Source: Manihot esculenta
Lineage: Eukaryota > Streptophyta > Magnoliopsida > Malpighiales > Euphorbiaceae
Length of the DNA stretch: 64,000 bases
Assembly (NCBI RefSeq): GCF_001659605.2
Contig: NC_035167.2
Coordinates: forward strand, 4,154,001 to 4,218,000
Direction of reading: 5' to 3'
Part shown: piece by piece, positions 1 through 11,593 of the stretch
Position numbering within the stretch: the stretch's first letter is position 1
Layout: every line of letters begins with the position of its first letter
Position numbers and translations under genes: made by a program
The notes under the pieces: model-generated
Told to the model about the DNA's origin: nothing
What the model saw: only the letters and a program-made list of their open reading frames with translations
The model's database searches: none

Positions 1-1789
1 ATCAATAAAAATATTTATTGGTATCCGAACAACTCTCAAATTTCACTATTACGGAGAACAATTATTTTTTTGCAACTATTGATAGTATAATAAAAAAATA
101 AATTTTTTTTTTTTTAAATTTCATCCAAAAACACTTTTAAAGATCAACTCTCGTCATTGAATTCCACCATTCATAATCAAAAAAGGTAGGAATCAAACTA
201 GAAATACCATCTAAGTAAAGCTAGGAATCAAATACGTCCAAGTATATGAGTTATAATTAAATTGAGTTTAGTGAGCAAAGACTAGTCTATTTGTGTTGGC
301 AATTGAACTGCAGTATTTAGCACTTTGATATTGTTAATTTTTTATTTAATAAACTACAAATTCAATGATGGTGTAGCTGATATGTTAAATTAAATAATTT
401 AAAGTTAAATTATTTTTTTAATTTGTTAAGATTTAAATTAAATTTTATATTTATAATTTTATTTAGATTGTTCACCTCATATATAATTAATAAATTTATA
501 GAACCATTTAATATTGATTACATTTTTTGTTTTTCTTTTTTCTCAAAAATTAACATGAATTTGTCATTATGGTTTGTTCTTAATTAGTCAAATTAAATAT
601 TAAAAGAATTCCTCGCAAACGTAAAAATAATTAAAGCATATAAAAATTAGAATTTACAGATTTTGTTCTAAATGTTAGAAACTTTTAGCTTGTTTAGAAT
701 CTGCTAAATTAATATGATTAGACATATTATGAGCTACTGAATTACAATTCAGATTTATATTATGATATATAAAGAATAGTAGGAGATTTTGTTGGAACTT
801 AATTAGTTCAAACAAGTTAATTTAGATAAATAGTAAATTTATCTAAATGGAATGTGAAGCCTAATCTAATTTTATATAAGCCAAGTTTAAGCGAGGAAAA
901 AAATTATATAGAATAAAAAAGAATTAAAAAAATATATAAAAATAATTTGTAAAAATAAAAAAAAATCAACTTTAAGTAGATAATCGGTATTGAATTAGCA
1001 TCTGCTGTACTTAAAGAAAAATCAAATGAAAAATCTAATTTTGTCGAGACATACACTTCACATACTTAATCGGTAGTCAAGACACAAAACTAGATATTAA
1101 AAAGAAAAAAAATACAATACTTTTATTAGTTTTTCACTTTGGGTATTTGTTTACAAATAACATGATATTATAGTACTATTTAAATATAAAATTAAACCAA
1201 ATTAAATCACAAACGACGGAATTCAAAAACCTTTAAATAAAACACTCATATAATCACAAGTTACATTTTTATATTTTTTTAAGTGAAACACTGATACAAT
1301 CACAAGTTACATTTTTTTATTAAAATTAATAGAAATATATTAAGTTTGAACTGCTTATACGACTTATAGAATTATCTAGCTATAGAGCTCTCAATTATAC
1401 TAAGCTCTTACATTCTTTTGAATAAAAAAATAAACATTATACAACAATAACAATAATTATAAGAATTTGTTGATGCTACTATATTTATACACATACACAT
1501 TGCATTCAAAAATTATAATGGAATGTAAAAGTTTTAAATTAAAAATTAAAAATACAAAATAATTTATCATAATGTTATAAAATATTAATTAAAAAAATAT
1601 GTAGTCCTATGAATGTCATAGTAATTATAAAAATTTAGATAAGTTCCAAATATAATATAAAAATAAATTTTAAAATATATAATACCAGATATACCAATTA
1701 TGATTATGAGGGTGAATAAATAATTACGTAATTATGGTTTCACCTGTTATAAGATTTTAATTAATTACGAAATAGGAATATAAATTTAA

Positions 1790-2839
1790 GAGAAAATTAT
1801 TTTTTAGTCTCTGAGGTATACCGTAATTAATGAATTCGCCCCTCTATTTTCAGAACCCAATACTTTCGTCCCTGAGATTTAATTCCATCAAAATTAGAAG
1901 TCCCTCCCTTAGTGACAGAAAAAATGACAGAACTACTCTTTCTAGAACCCAACACTTTAGTCCCTGAAATTTAATTCCTACAAGTTTATAGGTCGATCTC
2001 TCAAAGAATTGAAGGAAAAAAAAATGTTTTCGTCCCTAAGATATTACATAATTAACATATTTATCTCACTATTTTTTAAATTCAACACTTTAGTCGTTGA
2101 AGTTTAATTTCGTTAAAATTAAAGGAAGAAAATCTGAAACTCAATCCCCATAAACAAATAAATATTTCAATAAATTTAAGTTTCAAATTCAGTAAAGATA
2201 ATAAAAATCAAAATATATAAAAATTAAATTATTAAAAATAAAAAGTTAAAACTCAATCGAAATTGCTTTTGTGATGCTGTTCGCTGTCGATCACTGTTCG
2301 CCATTTGAAAAATTCATTAAATTGTCTCTGATATTTTAAAAAGTCTACTAGTTAATCTTTCCATTAATTTTAATCATTAAGTATTATAAAAAATATAAAA
2401 TACCCCTGATATAGATGGACTAATTAGTAAATTTTTTACTAATTTGAGGGACCAACTAATAATTTTTTCTAAACTATAGGGAGTAAATAATAAAATATTT
2501 GGTGATAAAATTAATAGAAAAACTAACTAGTAGACCTTTTAAAATGTTAGGGATATTTTAATATATTTTTCAAAATTGATGGACTAAGTAGCGAGTTTTT
2601 TCATACTATAGGGTCTAAATAGTAATTTTTTCATTTTATTATTGATAAGGATATTTTTGGGATTATATTATTCTCTTTCCTTTGATTAAGTGGAAATTAT
2701 TGACTTAATAGAAATTTATTACGGAGACCTTGAATTTTGACGAAATTAAACCTCAAAGGACGAAAGTGTTGGATTCTAAAAATAGAGTAATAAATCCGTT
2801 AATTATGCTACACCTCAGGGACTAAAAAGTAATTTTTTC
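1790..2839. mobile_element. Mutator-like MITE, unit 1 copy (1050 bp)
   Basis: A non-coding element with long imperfect terminal inverted repeats of about 115 bp. The left end reads GAGAAAATTATTTTTTAGTC; the right end, reverse-complemented, reads GAAAAAATTACTTTTTAGTC. Homology continues inward through a CTCTATTTTTAGAACCCAA-type block. It is flanked by the 9-bp direct repeat TAAATTTAA at 1781-1789 and 2840-2848, the target-site length expected for Mutator-like elements. Unit 2 has the same locus without the insert, which fixes the boundaries. No open frame for a transposase is present. Confidence 0.85.
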
Positions 2840-3139
2840 TAAATTTAAATATGTTTAATTCTAAAAAAAATTAATTTTGATGAGCACTCTAAAAATAAGT
2901 TTTATAGCAGTATAACTTGTTTCAAGGTTTCTTTAAGATAGAGATTAAGATTCATTTACTTATTTGGAAGTCCAGCAATTAACATTCTTCTTTAACTTAA
3001 TTCTTGCTGAATGAAACAGTTACATATGCAAATATTGCAAATATCAAAATTTTAGTTATTTGAAAATCTATCAATTAAATCTTTCTTTAACTTATTTCTC
3101 GCCGCATACAACGATTGCATGCAAGAATCTTGAAAATAT

Positions 3140-3355
3140 CTACTTTTTCTTTTTTTTCTCGGCTTCTTTTCCGCTAGAAGCAGAGGCGTCTTTACCACTG
3201 GGAGCAGAGGCTTCTCCGCCTGGACCGGGAGCAGAGGCCTCTCCGCCGGGAGCAGAGGCCTCTTCTTTCTCTTTCTCTTGAGCATTTGAAACGGAAAATA
3301 AGGAAAATATAATCAACAATGAAATACAACATACGAAAAGCCCAAATTTCTTCAT
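3140..3355 (-). CDS. Small secreted Ala/Ser/Pro/Gly-repeat peptide with Lys tail, copy 1
   Basis: 71 residues. I chose the start MKKFG at 3355 rather than an upstream in-frame Met near 3418 because it begins the signal peptide and is the start shared by all five copies. Residues 1-25 form a typical secretion signal (KK, then a hydrophobic core with CCISLLIIF, and SNA before the likely cut at Gln26). The predicted mature peptide of about 46 residues has an acidic start (QEKEKEE), three to four copies of EASAPGG-like repeats and a KEAEKKKKK end. It has no cysteine, transmembrane segment or GPI-type C-terminus. In this copy the last repeats are altered (KDASASSGK). A TATA box lies about 77 bp upstream. 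I do not recognise the family. The SAP/APG dipeptides could be prolyl-hydroxylated and glycosylated, but this is inference. Confidence 0.8.
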   Translation of the reverse strand: MKKFGLFVCCISLLIIFSLFSVSNAQEKEKEEASAPGGEASAPGPGGEASAPSGKDASASSGKEAEKKKKK

Positions 3356-3431
3356 CTTGTAAACTGAACTATGAATTTTACTTTTTTTTCTTTTTGTTTT
3401 ATGTGTATGAATAAACATACAGAACTCTCAA

Positions 3432-3499
3432 CCTTTTATACTTCTCTTGATGTTAAGATTTGGAAGTTAAATTCCATGATTTGAGGAGGCTCAATGAGC
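3432..3499 (-). promoter_or_regulatory. Promoter of peptide gene 1: TATA box plus inverted repeat
   Basis: On the minus strand a TATAAAAGG box lies at 3432-3440, 77 bp before the ATG. The inverted repeat GCTCAATGAGC, preceded by GAGGAG on the plus strand, lies at 3489-3499, 48 bp further upstream. Both are found at the same spacing in all five gene copies. Confidence 0.75.
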
Positions 3500-6066
3500 T
3501 AAACTAAGGAAAAAATCTTACTTATTTATTTTTCATATGACTCGGTATTTACTTTTAAAATCATAACTAAAATTATCAACAATGCATAATTCTAAAACAC
3601 CTTGAGATTCACCCTTCAATATAGTATTCTAGTTTTTTTTTTTTTTAACTCATATGTGCTCTTTATAATCCATATTTCTTAATGATGTAAACAATGTTCC
3701 TATTATAAAAATTTAAGAGGTTCATAATAATTTTTTGAGAAGAGTTGATATAAAAATTCTAACTCATTATACACCAAACACTTATATTATGAATAATATT
3801 TGAGTGTCATTTGCCCGAAACAATAATATTGTTAACGCTCGACAAATTATGTGCACTTTAATGTGGACAATATTTTGGATATTCAAACGTAGATAAAATT
3901 TGTTTAAATATGTTTCTCCATCATTTATCACGGTATTTGAAATATCTCATTCATATTATATATATTTGTATATATGCTTAAATTTAAAGTAAGAGTACAA
4001 TAATATTTTTTCTTAACTATTTGTATAATTTACTTTATCGGTTAATATTCTATATATAAAGTTGATTTACTTTATTTGTTTGATTTTGGGTATGATCGTA
4101 ATCAACCTTATTAAATATTTTATAATTCAAAGCACAAAAGAACAAAGAGAAATACCAAACTTAAAAATAAATGTTATTGTTAATTAAAAAATTCATAATG
4201 TTTGTTATGTTTGATATTATGAGTTACTGAAATTAGACAATGTTGATGCCCTGAAATTAAAAAATTTATACATTTTATTCTCAAATCAATTTTTTCAAAA
4301 CAAGCGTGAACCACCCATTTAATTAAAATTATAGATTAAATAAAATAAATATGGTTTAAGAAGAAGTTTCTTTTTTGTTTGAATATTCAAGTGTTGTCGC
4401 CTTTGGCAACGAGGTAAATTTCAATTAATCAAACTTATTTTCAAAATATATATTCATTAAAATATCAATAAAATTATTCATTGGTATCGGAACAACTCTC
4501 AAATTTCACTATTATAGAGAGCAGTTATTTTTTTGCAATTATTGATAGTATAATGAAATTTTTTTTTTTAAATTTCATCCATAAACACTTTTAAAGATCA
4601 ACGCTCGTCATAGAATTCCACCATTCAGAATCAAAATAGGTAGGAATCAAACTAGGAATACCATCAAAGTAAAGCTGGGAATCAAATACGTCCAAGTATA
4701 TGAGTTATAATTAAATTGAGTTTAGTGAGCAAACACTAGTCTATTTGTGTTGGCAATTGAACCGCAATATTTAGCACTTTGATATTGTTAATTTTTTATT
4801 TAATAAACTACAAATTCAATGATGATGTAGCTGATATGTTAAATTAAATAATTTATATTTTTTTTTGAAGTCAATTAAATAATTTATATTTAAATTATTG
4901 TTTTAATTTGTTAAGATATAAATTAAAATTTATATTTATAATTTTATTTAGATTGTTCACCTCATATATATTTAATAAATTTATAGAACCATTTAATATT
5001 GATTACATTTTTTGTTTTTCTTTTTTCTCAAAAATTAACATGAATTTGTCATAATTGTTTGTTCTTAATTACTCAAATTAAATATTAAATGAATTCCTCA
5101 CAAAGGTAAAAATCATTAAAGCATATGGAAATTAAAATTTACAGATTCAGTTCTAAATGTTAGAAACTTTTAGTTTGTTTCGAATCTGCTAAATTAATAT
5201 GATTAGACATCTTCTGAGCTACTTAATTATAATTCAGATTTATATTATGATATGTAAAGAACAATAGGAGCATTTGTTGGAACTTAATTAGTTCAAACAA
5301 GTTAATTTAGATAAATTGTAAATTTATCTAAATGGAATGTGAAGCCTAATATATAAGCCAAGTTTAAGAATAAAAAGAATTAAAAACATTATATAAAAAC
5401 AATTAGTTAAAATAAAAAAAATCAACTTTAAGATGGTTGGGAGCTGCAATTTAAACAAATGTAAAGAGGGGATGTGCTAATCGATATTCAAGACACAAAA
5501 CTAGATATTAAAATGGAAAAAATATAATACTTTTATCAGCTTTTTGACTTTGGGTATTTGTTTTCAAATGACATGGTATTATATTACTATTTAGATATAA
5601 AATTAAATCTAATTAAATCACAAACGAGGTATTGAAAAACCTTCAAGTGAAATAATGATAAAATCACAAGTGACATTTTTATATTTTTTTATTAAAATTA
5701 ATTAAAATATATTAAGTTTGAGCTGCTTATACGACTTATAGGATTATCTCTATGAATCTCTCAATTATACTCAGCTCTTATATCCTTTTGAATAAAAAAA
5801 ATAAATATTATAAAAAGTTTTAAATTAAAAATTATAAATACAAAATAATTTATCATACTTTTATAAAATATTAATTAATAAAATATATAATTGTATGAAT
5901 GTTATAGTAATTATAAAAATTTACATGAGCTCCAAATATAATATAAAAATAAAATTTAAAATATATAATACCACATATACCAATTATGAATAGGAGGGTG
6001 AATAAATAATTATGTAATTATGATTTCACCTGTTATAAAATTTCAATTAATTTCGAAATAACAATA

Positions 6067-6075
6067 TAAATTTAA
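6067..6075. other. Empty MITE target site in unit 2
   Basis: TAAATTTAA occurs once here, with the same flanks (ACAATA before, ATATGTTTAATTC after) that surround the 1.05-kb MITE in unit 1. This is either the pre-insertion state or a precise loss. Confidence 0.85.
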
Positions 6076-6373
6076 ATATGTTTAATTCTAAAAAAAAAAT
6101 TGATGAGCACTGTAAAAATAACTTTTATAACAATATAACTTTGTTTCAAGGTTTTTTTTTTCAGATAGAGATTATGATTCTTTTACTTATTTAGAAGTTC
6201 AACAATTAACTTTTTTCTTAACTTAATTCTTGCTAAATGAAACAGCTACATATAAGAATGTTGTAAATATGAAAATTTTACTTATTTAAAAATCTACAAA
6301 TTAAATCTTTCTTTAACTTATTTCTCACCGTATAAAGCGATTGCATGCAAAAATTTTGCAAAAATCTACTTGT

Positions 6374-6580
6374 TCACTTTTTTCTCGGCTTCTTTTCCAC
6401 TGGGAGTAGAGATTCTTTACTGCTGGAAGCAGAGGCCTCTCCACTAGGACCGGGAGTCGAGGCCTCTCCAGCGTCTTGTAACTCAATATCTTTCTCTTTC
6501 TCTTGAGCATTTGAAACAGAATATAAGGAAAATATAATTAACATGGAAATACAACATATGAAAAGTCCAAATTTCTTCAT
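6374..6580 (-). CDS. Small secreted peptide, copy 2, diverged and frameshifted C-terminus
   Basis: 68 residues. The signal peptide is conserved (MKKFGLFICCISMLIIF...SNA). The mature part differs: DIELQDAG replaces the first repeat, followed by EASTPGPSG and EASASSSK. A one-base deletion relative to the other copies (GAAGCCTC reads GAATCTC here) then shifts the frame. The end becomes SLLPVEKKPRKK, read from what is the +1 frame in the others, and the normal stop is bypassed. The basic character of the tail is nevertheless kept. The promoter elements are intact, so the gene may be expressed with a changed C-terminus or may be decaying. Confidence 0.65.
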   Translation of the reverse strand: MKKFGLFICCISMLIIFSLYSVSNAQEKEKDIELQDAGEASTPGPSGEASASSSKESLLPVEKKPRKK

Positions 6581-6705
6581 TGTGTAAACTCAACTATGGA
6601 TTTTGCTTCTTTTTTTTTCCCTTTTGTTTTATCTTTTTCAGGTTTTAAAAATATTTAGTTTTTTGTTTGTTGTTGAATTGATGAATAAACCTACAGAGCT
6701 CTAAA

Positions 6706-6772
6706 CCTTTTATACTTCTCTTAATACTAAGATTTGAAAGTTAATTTCATGATTTGAGGAGGCTCAATGAGC
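6706..6772 (-). promoter_or_regulatory. Promoter of peptide gene 2: TATA box plus inverted repeat
   Basis: TATAAAAGG lies at 6706-6714 (minus) and the GCTCAATGAGC inverted repeat at 6762-6772. The spacing is conserved within 1 bp despite the divergence of this unit. An insertion of about 48 bp relative to the other copies lies between the TATA box and the ATG, so the leader is longer. Confidence 0.7.
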
Positions 6773-7240
6773 TAAACTAGGGAGAAAATGTTTACTTCTA
6801 TATTCTTCACATACTCGGTATTTGCTTTTACAATTTTAACTAAAATTATCAACAATGCATAATTGTATAATTTCTAGAGATTCGGCTTTCAATATAATAA
6901 TAAGATTTGAACGTTTAACCTAATTTTATTTATTTATTTTAACCCATATATGCTCTTTATAATCTATAATTCTTACTGATGTAAATAATGATCCTATTCA
7001 AAAAAATTTGAAGTGGTTCTTAATAATTTTTTGCATCTCTTGGAGAAGAGTTGATATGAAAATTCTAACTAATTATAAACTAAACGTTTATATTATAAAT
7101 AATATTTTAGTATCATTTGTTCAACACAATAATGTTTTTGACACTAAAAAAATTATGTGCATTTTGATGTGGATAATATTTTTGTTCATATTAAGCGTGG
7201 ATAAATTTGTTTTTAAATATATCATTTGTCACAATTACTT

Positions 7241-7825
7241 TCAAACCATGTAAAGAAAGATGGAATAAAAATACTCATTTTTAAGTTTGCAGAGCAATGA
7301 AGATTTCATGTTCTCTTGTAATTGAATGGTTTAACTAATAATGACCATTTAAAAAAATAGTTTAGACAGAAAAAAAAATTCTTAGATTTAATTATTATGT
7401 ATGTTAATATATATTTTACTAAATTGTTTAGGAAAAAAAAATATATGTATACGAAGCTACTAATATTTGGTTTTGATTAAGATTAAAATATTACAATTTA
7501 TTATTTTAAATATATTTTTCAATTAAAAAATAAATTAGTTAAAAAAATTCATAAAAACTAAAAATCTTAACTAATCTTATAAAGATTTATATTTTTAATT
7601 TATTATTTTTCATATTTGTTTTCTAGCATAGCTTTGATTTTTTTCTTTCTTTTTTTTTGAAATGGAATTTTTTTCTTTCTTTTATATATATATAAAAAGT
7701 GGAATTTAAGATTTAGTGGTTGGGTGTGACAAAATAGAGGTTGGAGATTAACTGCAAGTTATCAAATATTTAGTGTCAATAGAAAAACTTAATATCATAT
7801 TATCTTATCAAATTTATTTGAAATA
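7241..7825. other. AT-rich non-coding stretch
   Basis: AT-rich DNA with poly-T/A runs and no supportable gene or element. It lies between the end of unit 2 similarity and the CACTA-like terminus. Confidence 0.5.
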
Positions 7826-9002
7826 CACTACAAAATAACAAACTATCAGCGACAAATTTTTCTGTCGCTAAAAATTTCAGCGACGGATTTCTGACGGACT
7901 CAATTCCGTCGCTTAAAGTAATGTCGCTAATTTTTTTCGATAGATCAGAATTCTGTCGGAAACAATAGCGACGGATTTTCGACAGATCTGAACTCTATCG
8001 GATGATGAAAATTCGTTTAGTTATCATGAAATAAATCAATATTAAATGATAAAGAATCATTGATCTTGAATATTAAAAAGAAAAGTTTGAGCTAAACTAG
8101 GGCAACAATTAAGAAGTAATTATACAGAGACATTGTGGTTTCATGTAGGATAAATAACTGAATATCAAGTCATTGAATTATAGTAACATGTCAGTTTTCC
8201 TTTCATATTTGTAGGATTCACGATCATTGATTGGCTAACCATTTCATAAAAGATTACTGCATGAAATCATGGCATATAATTTTTCACAAATTTTTTTGAC
8301 AAATTAAGATCGTTGCTTAAAGTCCTATCTATAATTTTATTTACAAATTTTCACTGCCATTAAAAATATTAACGACCAATTTTCAATGGATTTATTTGTC
8401 GAAAAATTTAGTGACAAATAAATATTAATCATAAATTTTATCGGAAAACATATATCATTTAATAATAAATTCATCGAAAATCCATCGAAAATGATTACCA
8501 ATAGCATATATTCATCACAAATCCTTTGAAAATATTAAGCTTCTTTCAATAATATTCGTCGCAAATTCACTAGAAATTCATAAGAAAATTATGCATATTT
8601 TCAATATATCAATTGGAAATTTATCAGAAAATTATTTATGTTTTGAATAATATTCATTACAATTAATGAAATAATTTTCTATTTTTATTTTGACATTCCT
8701 CATATAACATGGATATTGCATAATTAAAAAAATATAAATTAAATTTCATTTCTAAATATTATAATTTATGTTCATAATATATATACAAAAATACTGTTAA
8801 TAAAATTTAAAATTTAGAAGAAATTCATAATACATAAAAGCAATATTACATAAACACAATAATCAATCGGTCCCATAAAAAAAATAAGTTTTGTTAATTA
8901 GGTATTTTAAGTATTATTTTTTATCGGTCACCTTGTATAGCCACATAGCTTCCACAATAACTCATCTATTAAAATTTTCTATAAAAACTAAGGATCGTAG
9001 TG
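7826..9002. mobile_element. CACTA-like (En/Spm) non-autonomous element, degenerate
   Basis: The left end begins CACTACAAAATAACAAACT and is followed by subterminal repeats of the type GCGACGGATTT and CCGTCGCT, which are characteristic of plant CACTA elements. A matching inverted CACTAC (as GTAGTG) ends at 9002. Interior traces such as TCATCGAAAATCC look like decayed subterminal repeats. No transposase frame is left. The 3-bp duplications do not match clearly (ATA against TAT), so the right end is uncertain. Confidence 0.55.
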
Positions 9003-9959
9003 TATTTTTGGATAGTCAATTTCACTAAACTTAATAGTTTAAATTTGGATAATGCATAATCGACAATAAAAATTAATATTTAAAACGGATTTGATTCTAC
9101 TTGAAATTTTATGTACAAGATATCAATTATTTGAACTATTTTATATAAATAATTAATTTAATATAAAGGGTATTCTATAATAATATTTATAAACTTTTAA
9201 TGTTTTCATTTAAACATTAAAATTTAAATATTTTTTAGAAATATAAAATTTTAAAATGAAAATTATTAATAAAAATATATTTTACATAAATTATTAATTA
9301 AAATATATAAAATTAAATGAGTTCGGATATTATTCAGAAAATAATAATTGAATTTATAACGAATTTGAATAGCTTGAGATAAATTTTAATCGAGTTCAAT
9401 ACAAGTTTCGATATTAAAAATTTTAATCGAGTTCATATTCAGATAAAATGATTTTTGCAAGTACAATGCTCGTTTACATTCCCATTAAATACTCTGCTGT
9501 AATAAATTATATAACATTATGGATTAGGGATAGTTTTATTAGTACTCCTTCACTTTTATAGTGGTGGAAGTTGGTTGAAATTTAAATTTTTTTCATCTAT
9601 ATATTATGAGATATTCACATTTTTTAAGTAAAGAAATTTTATTTATTTTTATTTTTAATTCAGAAAAAACTTAGTATGTTCAAAATAAATCCAAACAAAA
9701 CCAATAAAAAGTAAAACTCCCACCCTAGAGTTGTCATGCTAGATTAAAAAACTTGACAAACATCCAAGAGAAACATAACCAATACAAACCCCATAGTAAA
9801 AAATTTCATATTTTTACTTCTTAATTAATATAATCTAAGCCACTTCCACTCCTAAAGGCCCAGGTAGAATGATCAGCTTATAAAGATAGAAGCTCTTATT
9901 GTGCAGACTGAGATGATGCTCTTTTTTCTGCAATAATTTTCCATTTATCCTGCTTCTTT
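9003..9959. other. AT-rich non-coding stretch
   Basis: No open frames or recognisable element ends. The part after about 9840 becomes more mixed in base composition and may already belong to the LINE remnant. Confidence 0.4.
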
Positions 9960-10330
9960 TTAATAGAAGATAGCTGATAAAATAAAACCAAAAACCCTTG
10001 AATTCTAATGGCAGTTTGATTTTATGAGGCCAAGAGGCTCCTCAATAACACCATGAGCAATCAACTCTGAAAAATCCGGTTAGGACCACCAAGCATTTAG
10101 GAATCTAAAAGGTTTAGATCCCAGTCCAGTAAAGTTTCAGTTTATAAAAGCAAAGGATTGTAATCAGAGCTTCCTATTGAAAGAGCAGATAATTGAACAT
10201 TGGGAAAGAAGGACGACCGCTGAGAGGACGTAAGAGCTTCGTCTATACGTCTGACTTTTGCTAGAGAAATTGCACCAAAGTAAACCTCCTGGTACATAAA
10301 TCACCATGACACGGAGCAATTAGTCTTGCA
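9960..10330 (-). pseudogene. L1-type LINE fragment: endonuclease C-terminus to pre-RT linker
   Basis: On the minus strand, frames with stops still read RRIDEAL...SFFPNVQ (10199-10255), then GSSDYNPLLL (10146-10173), then FRFLNAWW (10087-10110) and FSELIAHGVIEEP (10017-10072). These match the order in plant L1-like LINEs of 'DR-AL', 'SDHSPLLL' and 'FRFEAMW...F' at the end of the APE endonuclease. There are several stops and shifts, so it is dead. This was recognised by motif reading only. Confidence 0.6.
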
Positions 10331-10434
10331 CTTTATGGCAGATTTGGATTGGACCTAATTTTTGCTGTCAACATTCGATGGTGACCTACGATAACTTTTC
10401 GGAAAGGGAATTTGAGACGCACGACTTTCAAAAG

Positions 10435-10665
10435 TGTGACAAGGGTCACAGTTCTGTTACAAAATTTAAGATGAAAATTTCATTATTTAGAGGGTCAAAT
10501 TTACATTTTAATTATTTTTTTGGATATTTGTAATTTTGCATATTAGAATTTTTTTTCTATTATAAATAACTTTTCTTGGCTATTTGAAACTCACTGCTCA
10601 ATTTTTAAAGAATTTCAATGAGAGTTTCGGCTTTTAACCTATTATTTCTCTTATATTGTCTTAAG
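10435..10665. mobile_element. Possible solo LTR or other insert within the LINE remnant
   Basis: A 231-bp segment splits the LINE endonuclease remnant. It starts TGTGACAAGG, holds a TATAAATAA box and is bounded by the direct repeat CAAAAG (10429-10434 and 10666-10671). Alternatively, an LTR ending in CA at 10667 would leave a 4-bp duplication, AAAG. Both readings are tentative. Confidence 0.3.
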
Positions 10666-10734
10666 CAAAAGATATTGGTTAAAACTTCTGACAGAGTCTA
10701 ATCAGTCATTTATCACAACATCAGAATCTATTAG

Positions 10735-10830
10735 CAACTTTGAACTCCCAGGGCCGAAATGCATCCATTTTCACGCTCTGCATAGCAGAGAATCCCATTA
10801 AAATCACCGATGAGCAATATCAAGCTAGTT
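10735..10830 (-). pseudogene. L1-type LINE fragment: endonuclease GDFN motif
   Basis: The minus strand reads LIGDFNGILCYAERENGC at 10761-10814, the conserved (L/V)xGDFN catalytic region of the APE-type endonuclease of plant LINEs. It lies upstream, in LINE orientation, of the 9960-10330 fragment, as expected for one broken element. Confidence 0.65.
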
Positions 10831-11311
10831 ATCAAACATGAGATTATTCGGGTATTATGGGAGATTAGCATACAAGAAGTATACTAACTAGAGAATACCT
10901 TATAAGATAAGTCTACCATCTTTTATTCTCACTGATATAAACAAAATATTGATGTCAATTGATATTGATTTCTTAATTTATTTTCAAACTTGGAAGGGTT
11001 TATTTTCATCAAAACTTTCTACAGTCGTGAACCTCCTAAATATATTTGAATTTTTAATTATTATATATATTAAAATTTTCATTAAAAATTAGGAATCACA
11101 GCAACTCAAATATTTTTGAGCATTCGACCCTATCAAACTCTAATAAGACGGATTTAAATAATATATAATCGGTTTTAGAATAAGTTCAAATTTGAAAATT
11201 GATACCCTAACGAATTTGCATCGGGTTCAAATTTTATATATAAGATACTAATTATCTGAACCCATTTATATATAGAATTAATTTAATATAAAATATTTAT
11301 AGTATAAGAAG
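10831..11311. other. AT-rich non-coding stretch
   Basis: No gene or repeat boundary is recognised. It separates the LINE remnant from the copia 3' end. Confidence 0.4.
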
Positions 11312-11525
11312 TGAGTGAACTCTTGTGAAGAAAGAGATAAGGAAGAGAAGAGATGGAAGATTTTCTACTTCTGTATTTCTACTATAGAGGGCAAGTACAT
11401 ATATACAGCTTGTGCCTTAATCATCTCCTAGGATTATGCTATTACAATTAATCGACGATTCTTAAAATTAAGTTGACCATGATTTGTTCTAATACAAGAA
11501 AGAAAGATCAACAAAATATCATTCA
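11312..11525 (-). repeat. Candidate copia 3' LTR
   Basis: It follows the purine-rich AATTTAAGGGGAATA (minus strand, 11526-11540), begins TGAATGATATTTTG and would end ...GTTCACTCA at 11312. A TATATA box lies inside. No second copy is available to confirm the ends. Confidence 0.45.
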
Positions 11526-11593
11526 ATATTCCCCTTAAATTGGAGCATGAAGTCTGGAAATGCCTAACTTGCCAAGTGAAGTGTGAAACAGTC

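Larger units (their letters stand above)
1..4463. repeat. Tandem array unit 1 (about 4.46 kb)
   Basis: The sequence at position 1 (AATCTC-poor, AT-rich, with the landmark ATCAATAAAA followed by a GGTATC..AACAACTCTCAAATTT stretch) recurs at 4464, 41122, 45615 and 61874, so the array period is about 4.46-4.54 kb. This unit holds the MITE at 1790-2839 and peptide gene 1 at 3140-3355. The rest of the unit is AT-rich and I see no other gene in it: 1-1780 and 3500-4463 contain only short spurious frames. Confidence 0.9.
4464..7240. repeat. Tandem array unit 2, shorter and more diverged, truncated at right
   Basis: This unit aligns with unit 1 from the landmark at 4464 to about 7240, where the similarity stops. 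It lacks the MITE and about 200 bp of other sequence, for example most of the stretch equivalent to 960-1080 and 1440-1520, so the gene-to-gene distance to copy 1 is 3225 bp rather than about 4.5 kb. It contains peptide gene 2. It is the most diverged unit in the window. Confidence 0.85.

Noticed and set aside
3052..3285. Alternative-frame ORFs over the peptide genes (RPLLPAEKPLLPV type), open in all copies and running past the stop into a KKDLITRFSNK end
   Set aside because: The repeat DNA has few stops in any frame, this frame lacks a signal peptide, and the MKKFG frame has a coherent architecture. Dual coding cannot be excluded but is not supported.
7008..7253. 81-codon plus-strand ORF in unit 2
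   Set aside because: AT-rich, not open in the equivalent part of the other units, and no conserved features.
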